64,000 bases of DNA, taken from assembly GCF_000426585.1 (NCBI RefSeq), contig NZ_AUFQ01000015.1, forward strand, positions 23,585 to 87,584, read 5' to 3'. Below the pieces are notes generated by a model. That model was given only the letters and a program-made list of their open reading frames with translations, was not told the DNA's origin and did not search any database. Each line of letters opens with the position of its first letter. Within the stretch, counting starts at the first letter, position 1. Made by a program: the position numbers and the translations under genes. The DNA is from Segatella baroniae DSM 16972 = JCM 13447 (GTDB taxonomy: Bacteria > Bacteroidota > Bacteroidia > Bacteroidales > Bacteroidaceae). Shown one piece after another: positions 26,614 to 36,165 of this stretch.

Positions 26614-28485
26614 CTATCTTCCGAGCAACACCAGCATGACATTGATGTCGCTCGGGCTTACCCCCGGGATGCGGCTGGCTTCCGCCAAGGTGTCGGGCTG
26701 AATGCGCTGGAGCTTCTGGCGGCCTTCTGTGCTGATTTCGTGAAGTTCGTTGTAGTTGAAACGACCTCTTATCTTGATGTTTTCCAGGCGGTGCATCTTG
26801 TCGGCAATCATCCGTTCGCGGTCGATATAGCCCTGGTATTTCATCTTTATTTCCGCGGCTTCGGCGATTTCTTCCTTCCGGTTTTCGGGAGAATCGAGCT
26901 TTTCGCGCAATGCGGGGATGATGGCTGCCAACTGCTTGAGGTCTATGTGCGGGCGTGCGACCAATTCGATGAGCTTGCAGCCGGCACGGAGTGGGGTGGT
27001 GCCGATGGCTTCCAGCGCGCCGTTGATTTCCGTCGGTTTAATCGGGAATGAACGGCAGAAATCCATGAGTTCATCGATGTCCTGCTTTTTCTGCATCCAC
27101 CAGTCGTAGCGGGCACGTGTGACCACCCCTAATCGATAAGCTTTCTCGGTGAGACGGGCGTCTGCGTCGTCCTGGCGCAGCAAGATACGGTATTCCGCAC
27201 GCGACGTGAACATGCGGTAAGGTTCGTCCACACCTTTTGTGGTGAGGTCGTCGATGAGCACGCCGATGTAGCTTTCGTCGCGCCGCATCACGAACGGTTC
27301 GCCGCCCCCGCAGCGCAATGCCGCGTTGACGCCGGCCACCCAGCCTTGTCCTCCGGCCTCCTCGTAGCCCGTGGTGCCGTTCACCTGTCCGGCGAAGAAC
27401 AGCCCCGGCACCACTTTCGACTCCAGCGAGTGGCGCAGTTGAGTAGGGTCGAAGTAGTCATATTCTATTGCGTAGCCCGGCCGGTACACCTTGGCGTCGC
27501 GCAAGGCCGGTATTTTGTGGAGGGCGTCGAGCTGCACCTGCATCGGCATGCTCGACGAAAAACCGTTCAAATACATTTCGTTGGTGTCCTCCCCCTCGGG
27601 TTCGAGGAAGAGCGGGTGTTGGTCTTTGTCGGGGAAGGTGACCAGCTTCGTCTCGATGGAAGGGCAGTAGCGCGGCCCCGTGCTCTGTATCTGGCCGTTG
27701 AAAAGCGGCGAGTCGGTCAGTCCGGAACGCAACGTCTCGTGCACCTCCGCGTTGGTGTAGCACGTCCAGCAGGGCAGTTGCTTGAGCACGCGGCGCGGCC
27801 CCATGTAGCTGAACTGGTGGAAGTCGGCCTCGCCGGGCTGCACTTCCATATCCTCGAAATGAACGCTTCGTCGGTCGATGCGCACCGGTGTGCCCGTCTT
27901 CATGCGTGCCGCGTTGATACCGTGGCGCGTGACGCTCTCGGTGAAGTGGCGCACGGCCGGTTCGGCGCAGCGTCCCCCCTCCACCATCCGGCGTCCCACG
28001 TGCATGAGTCCGTTGAGGAACGTGCCCGCCGTGACGACCACGCTCTTGGCCTGGAACTCCACGCCCCAGACCGTGCGCACGCCCACGGCCTCGCCGTTCT
28101 CCACCAACAGTTCGTCGGCCTGGTCCTGCCAGATGTCGAGACCGTCGATGTTGTCGAGCGTTTCGCGCCATTTCCAGATGAACTTGCCGCGGTCGCACTG
28201 GGCGCGTGGGCTCCAAACGGCCGGTCCCTTGCCCCGGTTGAGCATGCGGAACTGGATGGCCGTGGCGTCCGTCACGTGCCCCATCTCGCCCCCCAAGGCG
28301 TCGATTTCGCGCACAATCTGGCCCTTGGCAATGCCGCCCACGGCTGGGTTGCAACTCATTTGTCCGATTTTGTTCATGTCCATCGTCATCAGGCATGTCG
28401 TGGCGCCCATGCGGGCCGCCGCCGCCGCCGCCTCGCAACCCGCGTGGCCGCCCCCGATGACGAGCACATCGTAAGAATACGTCAT
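26614..28485 (-). CDS. mnmG: tRNA uridine-5-carboxymethylaminomethyl synthesis enzyme MnmG (GidA)
   Basis: 623 residues. With MnmE it installs the cmnm5 group on the wobble U34 of certain tRNAs. The FAD-binding Rossmann motif is VLVIGGGHAGCEAAAAAARMG; SCNPAVGGIAKGQIVREIDA and GPAVWSPRAQCDR are signature segments; the redox-active Cys region is RYCPSIETKLVTFPDK. The C-terminal helical domain that docks to MnmE ends GVSPSDINVMLVLLGR. Full length. A TACTTTTG element lies just upstream, divergent from the sdhC promoter. Confidence 0.97.
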   Translation of the reverse strand: MTYSYDVLVIGGGHAGCEAAAAAARMGATTCLMTMDMNKIGQMSCNPAVGGIAKGQIVREIDALGGEMGHVTDATAIQFRMLNRGKGPAVWSPRAQCDRGKFIWKWRETLDNIDGLDIWQDQADELLVENGEAVGVRTVWGVEFQAKSVVVTAGTFLNGLMHVGRRMVEGGRCAEPAVRHFTESVTRHGINAARMKTGTPVRIDRRSVHFEDMEVQPGEADFHQFSYMGPRRVLKQLPCWTCYTNAEVHETLRSGLTDSPLFNGQIQSTGPRYCPSIETKLVTFPDKDQHPLFLEPEGEDTNEMYLNGFSSSMPMQVQLDALHKIPALRDAKVYRPGYAIEYDYFDPTQLRHSLESKVVPGLFFAGQVNGTTGYEEAGGQGWVAGVNAALRCGGGEPFVMRRDESYIGVLIDDLTTKGVDEPYRMFTSRAEYRILLRQDDADARLTEKAYRLGVVTRARYDWWMQKKQDIDELMDFCRSFPIKPTEINGALEAIGTTPLRAGCKLIELVARPHIDLKQLAAIIPALREKLDSPENRKEEIAEAAEIKMKYQGYIDRERMIADKMHRLENIKIRGRFNYNELHEISTEGRQKLQRIQPDTLAEASRIPGVSPSDINVMLVLLGR

Positions 28486-28511
28486 TGTAGGAAGATTCTT
28501 CTATTTTTCGG

Positions 28512-28519
28512 CAAAAGTA
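28512..28519 (-). promoter_or_regulatory. -7 element of mnmG
   Basis: The minus strand reads TACTTTTG, 27 bases before the mnmG ATG. No clear -33 TTG. Confidence 0.45.
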
Positions 28520-28550
28520 AGAAATTAAATTGAATTTTTATGAAATGGCT

Positions 28551-28580
28551 TTGAATTATCGGTTTATTGTACTAATTTTG
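28551..28580 (+). promoter_or_regulatory. Promoter of the succinate dehydrogenase/fumarate reductase operon
   Basis: TTG (28551-28553), 19 bases, TAATTTTG (28573-28580): a full consensus. The transcript would start near 28586, leaving a ~134-base leader before the cytochrome b gene. Confidence 0.82.
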
Positions 28581-28719
28581 CACACGAATCATGCGGGTGA
28601 AATACCTACTTTAAGGTATTGTGAAATAGCTTTCGCGGCGTATTTGCCCGTCGTCGTACAATTCATTCCTGTCAGATCGTAACGTTTAAATTTAATAAAT
28701 AATTAAAAATCAATCATTT

Positions 28720-29406
28720 ATGTGGTTAATCAATTCATCTGTCGGTAGAAAAGTCGTCATGTCCGTAACAGGCCTTGCGCTGATTCTATTCCTGACGTTC
28801 CACGGTTGCATGAACGTAGTGGCGCTTTTCTCCGGAGAAGCTTACAATGCGATCTGCGAATTGCTGGGTGCCAATTGGTATGCGGTCGCCGCAACGGTAG
28901 GCCTGGCCGCGCTGGCAGTTTGTCACATCGTCTACGCGTTCATCCTGACCGCACAGAACCGTCGTGCCCGCGGCAGCGAACGCTATGCCGTCACCTCCAA
29001 GCCCGAGAAGGTGGAGTGGGCCAGCCAGAACATGCTTGTGCTGGGTCTCGTCATCCTGCTCGGACTGCTGCTCCATCTCTTCAATTTCTGGTTTAACATG
29101 ATGTTTGCCGAACTTACCGGCATGACAGTCGCCCACAGCCCCTCTGACGGTTTCGCCTTCATTCAGGACACATTCGCGAATCCCGTCTACGTCGTGCTCT
29201 ACATCATCTGGCTCGCCGCGCTCTGGTTCCACCTCACACACGGCTTCTGGAGTGCCATGCAGACCTTCGGCTGGAGCGGAAAGACGTGGCTCGACCGCTG
29301 GAAGACGATCGGTTGGGTCTATTCCACGCTGCTCATGCTGGCCTTTCTCGTCGTGGTGCTGGCCTTCGCCTTCGGTTGCGCGCCCAGTCTCGGCTGCGCC
29401 ATCTAA
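28720..29406 (+). CDS. sdhC: Succinate dehydrogenase/fumarate reductase cytochrome b subunit
   Basis: 228 residues with five membrane helices, the single-anchor (type B-like) subunit that carries heme b and the menaquinone site. Histidines expected to ligate hemes lie in FHGCMNVVALF, LAVCHIVYAFILTAQN, LLLHLFNFWFN and HLTHGFWSAMQTFGW. The start MWLINSSVGRKVVMSVTGLA is typical for Bacteroidetes. It precedes the flavoprotein by 65 bases. In anaerobic Bacteroidales this complex normally works as fumarate reductase, ending the succinate pathway. Confidence 0.95.
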   Translation: MWLINSSVGRKVVMSVTGLALILFLTFHGCMNVVALFSGEAYNAICELLGANWYAVAATVGLAALAVCHIVYAFILTAQNRRARGSERYAVTSKPEKVEWASQNMLVLGLVILLGLLLHLFNFWFNMMFAELTGMTVAHSPSDGFAFIQDTFANPVYVVLYIIWLAALWFHLTHGFWSAMQTFGWSGKTWLDRWKTIGWVYSTLLMLAFLVVVLAFAFGCAPSLGCAI

Positions 29407-29471
29407 TCTTTAACAACACGTGTTCCGCCGCCGGCGACGAGCCGCGGCCGTCATTCTAAAATCTTTAAATT

Positions 29472-31454
<1,983 letters not shown>

Positions 31455-31459
31455 AAGTT

Positions 31460-31500
31460 GCCTCTCCCCGGCCCCTCCCGCGCAGCGAGGGGGGAACCAT
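31460..31500. repeat. REP-like palindrome inside the sdhCAB operon
   Basis: CCCCGGCCCCTCCC with a matching GAGGGGGG on the other side of a short loop, followed by GATGACGGAAGCCGG, which resembles the interior of the 7981 element. The rest of the 31455-31687 gap holds a second GC-rich pair (CCGGCGTCCTTCCGC / GGCCGG) and nothing coding. Confidence 0.6.
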
Positions 31501-31687
31501 CCGGCTTGAGCTTGATGACGGAAGCCGGAAAGGCTGCAAGCAGGATGGCGGGAGTAAACAAAACATTCATTAACCAACATTAAAAAGGAGAAGTCAACAA
31601 CCCTCCGGCGTCCTTCCGCAGGCCGGAAACAAGATGCGGACAGCTTCAGGCCCCACGACGGGCACGGAGGGAGAGGCTTTAAAGTAT

Positions 31688-32446
31688 ATGGCAAAGAATA
31701 TTTCATTCACGATAAAATATTGGAAGCAGAACGGTCCCAAGGACCAGGGCCATTTCGACACGCACGAAATGAAGAACATTCCCGACGACACGTCGTTCCT
31801 CGAAATGCTCGACATCCTCAATGAGGAGCTCATCGAGGCCGGTCAGGAACCCTTCGTGTTCGACCACGACTGCCGCGAAGGTATCTGCGGCATGTGCTCG
31901 CTCTACATCAACGGCACGCCCCACGGCAAGACGGAGCGCGGAGCCACCACCTGCCAGCTCTACATGCGCCGCTTCAACGACGGCGACGTCATCACCGTGG
32001 AGCCTTGGCGTTCGGCCGGTTTCCCCGTCATTAAGGACTGCATGGTGGACCGTTCGGCCTTCGACAAGATCATCCAGGCCGGCGGCTACACCACCATCCG
32101 CACCGGACAGGCCCAGGACGCCAACGCCATCCTCATCCCGAAGGACAACGCCGACGAGGCCATGGACTGCGCCACGTGCATCGGTTGCGGCGCCTGCGTG
32201 GCCGCCTGCAAGAACGGTTCGGCCATGCTCTTCGTCAGTTCCAAGGTGAGCCAGCTGGCCTTGCTGCCACAGGGCCGTCCCGAGGCCGCCAAGCGCGCCA
32301 AGGCGATGATTGCCAGGATGGACGAGCTGGGCTTCGGCAACTGCACCAACACCCGTGCCTGCGAAGCCGTGTGCCCCAAGAACGAGTCCATCGCCAACAT
32401 CGCGCGCCTGAACCGCGAGTTCATCTGCGCCAAGCTGAACGACTAA
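31688..32446 (+). CDS. frdB: Fumarate reductase/succinate dehydrogenase iron-sulfur subunit
   Basis: 252 residues from the ATG at 31688 (MAKNISFTIKYWKQNGPKDQ); the longer open frame from 31634 runs through repeat DNA. Cluster ligands: [2Fe-2S] in HDCREGICGMCSLYING with a later Cys, [4Fe-4S] and [3Fe-4S] in CATCIGCGACVAACKNGS and CTNTRACEAVCPKNE. It passes electrons between the flavoprotein and the cytochrome b heme. The spacing from frdA is large for this operon type because a repeat sits between. A strong terminator follows. Confidence 0.96.
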   Translation: MAKNISFTIKYWKQNGPKDQGHFDTHEMKNIPDDTSFLEMLDILNEELIEAGQEPFVFDHDCREGICGMCSLYINGTPHGKTERGATTCQLYMRRFNDGDVITVEPWRSAGFPVIKDCMVDRSAFDKIIQAGGYTTIRTGQAQDANAILIPKDNADEAMDCATCIGCGACVAACKNGSAMLFVSSKVSQLALLPQGRPEAAKRAKAMIARMDELGFGNCTNTRACEAVCPKNESIANIARLNREFICAKLND

Positions 32447-32473
32447 AGACCCACGATTACACGCTGAAAGCAT

Positions 32474-32516
32474 GCCTTTCTCGTCTCATTTGCTGTGAGA
32501 TGAGAAAGGCGTTTTC
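32474..32516 (+). terminator. Intrinsic terminator of the sdhCAB operon
   Basis: GCCTTTCTCGTCTCA pairs with TGAGATGAGAAAGGC (14 of 15) over a 7-base loop, followed by GTTTTCGT. It lies 28 bases after the frdB stop. Confidence 0.88.
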
Positions 32517-32679
32517 GTGTTATGGCGACGCAACGGAGCCTCTTTTCCAACTTGCCCGACGGTCGAATGCCCGCCCACAACCGGCATGCCTGTCTTTGGG
32601 CGGTTCGGGGCGAGAGAAGCCGGGCCGGCCGGCTGCCGCAGGTCGGTAGGGTCTTTTGCCACCAACGGGTCGTTGGGGA

Positions 32680-33328
32680 ATGGTCATGGTGCATTGCGTA
32701 TGCAATCCGCGTTTATTGCGCCTGCAACCGCCTTGGCGGTTGGTCCTTTTGTAGGACAGGGTTGTGAGCGCAGCGAGCTACCCTGTCTGGGACGTGGCGA
32801 CAAGGAACTAGGCCGAAGGTCTTGGTCTTTTTTACGTTTGTGGTGCTTGTTGTCGGGTGTAAAGGGTGAGCCGTCAGCATTGCCAATGGATTTTGAAGCA
32901 TGGGGAGGCACGAGCTGCAAGGGCGATATGATGGTCATGGTTGCGGACGGCTGCCCATCCGTGGCGGACGGGCAGGCTCGCATATCGGCACCCGAGGCCT
33001 TCCTGCGGGTGTTGAAGCCGGCGGCTTCACCTCTCCGTAACCCCCGGTCATGCCGCAGGATGACCGGGGGAGGTGTGCCCGCCATCCATCCGTCGACCCT
33101 GAAGGGGTCGCCCACCATCATCACGGCTGTCTTTGGGCGACCCTTCCAGGGTCGATTTCCGCTTGGTCTTCTATCCCCTGGTCACTCCGCTTCGCAGAGA
33201 TGACCAGGGGTTACTGAGCGATGAAGCCTCCGGCTTCACTTCCTGCGCCGCCTGCGACAGGCATTTCCTTATGCCCAATCGATGTATAGGGACATGCTCA
33301 TGGTGCATTGCGCCTGCAACCGCATGTA
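32680..33328. repeat. 649-base composite non-coding repeat, copy A
   Basis: Matches 44831-45479 in direct orientation over the same length, about 85% identical by eye. It is a chain of hairpins: CCCCCGGTCAT/ATGACCGGGGG, CCCCTGGTCA/TGACCAGGGG, GACCCTgaAGGGTC, TGAAGCCggCGGCTTCA and TGAAGCCtcCGGCTTCA. Reading frames exist on both strands but lack promoters and ribosome sites. The 165 bases before it (32515-32679) hold nothing recognised. Confidence 0.88.
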
Positions 33329-33425
33329 CTGTGCATACAACCGCCTGTTCTGTGTATGCAATCGCATGTACTGTGCATGCAACCTCCTGTTCTGTGCATG
33401 CAATCGCCTGTACTCCGCCTGCTAT
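33315..33425. repeat. 21-base tandem repeat (5 units)
   Basis: Units TGCAACCGCATGTACTGTGC-A and variants (CCTGTTCTGTG) recur every 21 bases from 33315. It joins copy A to the next partial copy. Confidence 0.85.
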
Positions 33426-33640
33426 CGCCCTGGCGGTTGGTCCTTTTGTAGGACAGGGTTGTGAGCGAAGCGAACTACCCTGTCTGGGACGTGGCGGCAA
33501 GAAACTAGGCCGAAGGCCTTGGTCTTTTTATGTTTGTGGCGATTGTTGTCGGGTGTAATGGGTGAGTTGTCGGAGTTGCCAATTGGCTTTTGAAGCAAGC
33601 GGGCACATGCAACAAAGGTGAATATGATGGGCATGCGCAT
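33419..33640. repeat. Partial third copy of the 649-base repeat
   Basis: Repeats the first third of copy A in direct orientation: GCCCTGGCGGTTGGTCCTTT, CAGGGTTGTGAGCG, AACTAGGCCGAAGG, TTGTCGGGTGTAATGG. Confidence 0.82.
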
Positions 33641-33676
33641 TGATTTAAAACACGATTTCCCGCAAAAAGCGATGAT

Positions 33677-33795
33677 TCAAATGTAAAAAGACCAAGACCT
33701 TCGGCCTAGCTCCCTCCATCACAGACCAGGCAGGGTAGCTCGCTTCGCTCACAACCCTGTCCTACAAAAGGACCAACTGCTACGCAGTAGCCCTG
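33677..33795. repeat. Inverted fragment of the 649-base repeat
   Basis: Carries the reverse complement of the same block (AAAGACCAAGACCTTCGGCC, GGTAGCTCGCTTCGCTC, ACAACCCTGTCCTAC). The equivalent fragment closes the other cluster at 45503. The following 33796-34251 is gene-free; it holds two imperfect copies of a CCTCAACTG...CTTAG segment (~33990, ~34053) and otherwise nothing I recognise. Confidence 0.8.
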
Positions 33796-34251
33796 CAATC
33801 CCATGCAGAGTAATGGCCAAAATCTTGCATGCCCGAACGACCGTCAGGCGGTAGCTGGTGGAATGCGTCTCTGTCCTCACTCCCTGTCCCCCCTCAAACG
33901 GGCCAACTGCTATGAAGTGGAGCAATCGAAAAGTGAGCGATGGAGTGGGCGACGTCCCTGGAATGGCCGCCAAAATGCTTCTCATAGCCCTCAACTGCCT
34001 GACCTTAGTCGCAAGCGGCCTTGTTTTCACGCCATGCCCGTGGGGTGGAAGTCCTCAACTGTCAAGGCCTTAGCCTTAAGCGGCCCTGCTTTCGTGTCGA
34101 GGTTGGCGGCGGCAGGCCTACGAGAAGGTTGCGATTGCAACGAAAAACGCTTTCTTTCGTAAACCAAGCGTTGTGATTCGGTTTTTATTTTATAAAGAAA
34201 GTTAAATAGAAGAGGTAGATATTAATATTCATTATCACATCAACGGGAATG

Positions 34252-34282
34252 TTGTGTACCCACGGTAAATGGTTTACCTTTG
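34252..34282 (+). promoter_or_regulatory. Strong promoter (P1) upstream of the structured leader
   Basis: TTG (34252-34254), 20 bases, TACCTTTG (34275-34282): full Bacteroidetes consensus. The first gene downstream is ~490 bases away, so it may serve a separate RNA or a long leader. Confidence 0.78.
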
Positions 34283-34289
34283 TGCCGCA

Positions 34290-34690
34290 ATTTATGTTTT
34301 TCGGATATATATGCGCCGAAATCTTATAGAGAGTCATTGTCATGAACTGGCCTTTCTTCATGGAAGCATGAGGTCATTCTAACAGAAAAATATCGAAGAG
34401 CGTAGGGGAAACGCCCCTGCAGAGAGTTAATAGAGAGCAATGAGATTCATAAAAGGCCAAGTTCTTTCTACGACATGAATAGGTATTAGTGAAATCAGAA
34501 GGCATGCGCCTTTATTTGCAATATATGTGAGCCCGCCACGTAGGTTGGCGGCGGACCCCGGCCTGTTGACAATAGAGGCCTACCCTTGGAATGGAGCGAG
34601 CGGACATGCTTTCCGGCTCCGGATAACGAAGAGAGTCATCAATAAAGGATAAAGCATTGTTGATTTTTCTGTATTAAATTCTTTTAACGC
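34290..34690 (+). ncRNA. Candidate structured leader or small RNA
   Basis: About 400 gene-free bases downstream of P1. Predictable hairpins include AGGGG-aaac-gCCCCT (~34407), AAGGC-atgc-GCCTT (~34503), CCGCCA-cgtaggt-TGGCGG (~34535) and GGCC-13-GGCC (~34561). GAGAGTCAT occurs near both ends (34329, 34631). It does not match tmRNA, RNase P RNA or SRP RNA signatures that I know. It could be a cis-regulatory leader of the polysaccharide operon or an independent RNA. Class unknown. Confidence 0.4.
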
Positions 34691-34697
34691 CGATGGC

Positions 34698-34728
34698 TTG
34701 TAGCTGTTGATAATTAATTATACTTTCG
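34698..34728 (+). promoter_or_regulatory. Candidate proximal promoter (P2) of the polysaccharide operon
   Basis: TTG (34698-34700), 20 bases, TACTTTCG (34721-34728), one mismatch from TAnnTTTG. The leader to the ATG at 34775 would be ~40 bases. Confidence 0.5.
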
Positions 34729-34774
34729 TGACAAAGTGTCGCCGGGATAACGGCCGAGACAGAGGTGATATTCT

Positions 34775-36094
34775 ATGAAGATCAAGATTTTATTGATACT
34801 CTTTGCATTGGTCGTTCTCGTGACGGTCGTCGGAGTAGCCATACACGCCAAGATGGTAGGAAGCACTTCGTTTTCTATTGCACAGAACTCCTTCGTGGAA
34901 CCCGGTACGCTGACCCGCGACTTCTCCGTCTTCGACGCGATTCGCTACAACGGCTACCAGTTCACGTCCTGGTTCAACGTATATCCCCTGGTGGTGCGCA
35001 TCTCCTACCTCGTCGTAGTGAGCAGTATCCTCGTGTGGTTGTTCACCGTGGTGAAGATTCTCGTCAACCAATGGTTCGACCGCCGTCGGCAACGAATCTT
35101 CTCACATCTCTACGAACAGTACTACGACACGCTGAACGAGATCCTCTATTCGGGGCGGCGCATGAGCAAGGAGGAAATCGTTAAGCGCATGGCCCTGCCC
35201 AAAGACTACGCCATCAGTTCGCAGCGCGAGCTCGACTTTTGGTTCCGCATCTACATTGTAGACCATGTGAAGCGCGTGCGTGAGGTCAACCGCAGCAACG
35301 AAATGATCCTGCTGCGCGTGCTCCACATGCGCGAATATCTGGAGCACACGCTGCTCGAAGGCACCACCAGCCAGCGCATCAGCGTGATGCAGGCCGTGCG
35401 CTACCTGAGCATACCCATGAACGGCGGCCTCGTGGCCCGTCTGGTCAACACCAAGAACTACCTTCTCAGGCGCGAGGCACGGCTCTTCTACATGATCAAC
35501 ACCTACGACGAACCCTTCGAGATGATTGACAACGACGAGACGTTCACCCTCTGGGACCGCATGGAAATCCACCTGATGATGTCCCAGACCAATGCCATGG
35601 GCAAGCCCCTGCCGCCCTTCTACGCCCAGATACAGCAGACCAAGGACATCCCCAACAAGGCCTTCCTCATCCAGGAGCTCGGCTACTTCGGCGCCCCGGA
35701 GGACATAGAGCTGCTGCTGCAGTATCTCGACTCCACCGACGACCGCATCTTCCGCGCCGTCGTGAAGAGCTTTGCCCATCGCGAATACGAACCGGCCGTC
35801 GAGCCCATCAAGGCCAACTACCGCCGGTCGTCGCCCCACACGCGCCGTCTCATCCTGCGGTCGCTGCTCAAGATACACGCCGGCGACGACATCGAGGACT
35901 TCTACGCCTGGTGCTACGACGTGTCGCCCGACTTCAAGACCAAGCGCGCCATCCTCCGCTGCCTGTGGGAGTACAGCCTCCGCGGCAAGCGCAAGGTCGT
36001 GTTGCTGCGCCGGGCCGCCTCGCCCAAGGAGCAGGTGCTCTTCCTGCACATACAGAACGAGATCCTGCGGTCCACCGAGGCCATCAAGCTTTAG
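34775..36094 (+). CDS. Inner-membrane protein with cytosolic HEAT-like helices, first gene of a polysaccharide operon
   Basis: 439 residues. Two membrane segments (~4-24 and ~71-95) enclose a 45-residue periplasmic loop. The remaining ~340 residues are cytosolic and made of amphipathic helix pairs, with a clear HEAT-like stretch near 290-400 (ELGYFGAPEDIELLLQYLDS, RIFRAVVKSFAHREYEPAV, RRLILRSLLKIHAGDD). No catalytic motif is visible. It stands 71 bases before the GT2 synthase, so it is a plausible cytosolic regulator or scaffold of the synthase, the place PgaD or PilZ proteins take in other systems. That role is inference from position. Confidence 0.82.
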   Translation: MKIKILLILFALVVLVTVVGVAIHAKMVGSTSFSIAQNSFVEPGTLTRDFSVFDAIRYNGYQFTSWFNVYPLVVRISYLVVVSSILVWLFTVVKILVNQWFDRRRQRIFSHLYEQYYDTLNEILYSGRRMSKEEIVKRMALPKDYAISSQRELDFWFRIYIVDHVKRVREVNRSNEMILLRVLHMREYLEHTLLEGTTSQRISVMQAVRYLSIPMNGGLVARLVNTKNYLLRREARLFYMINTYDEPFEMIDNDETFTLWDRMEIHLMMSQTNAMGKPLPPFYAQIQQTKDIPNKAFLIQELGYFGAPEDIELLLQYLDSTDDRIFRAVVKSFAHREYEPAVEPIKANYRRSSPHTRRLILRSLLKIHAGDDIEDFYAWCYDVSPDFKTKRAILRCLWEYSLRGKRKVVLLRRAASPKEQVLFLHIQNEILRSTEAIKL

Positions 36095-36165
36095 CGTCGA
36101 CCGACGGCCGGGAAGCCCCCGCCTGTCGGCGACGATGTTCCATCAGAAAAGTCTTTTACAGATAT

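Noticed and set aside
32517..33203. Open frames in the 649-base repeat (both strands), also 44981-45353
   Set aside because: They are preserved between the copies only because the DNA is similar. There is no promoter or ribosome site, the frames run through palindromes, and no recognisable domain appears.
34290..34690. tmRNA, RNase P RNA or SRP RNA in the leader
   Set aside because: None of the conserved blocks of those RNAs was found, and no CCA-type acceptor end is present.
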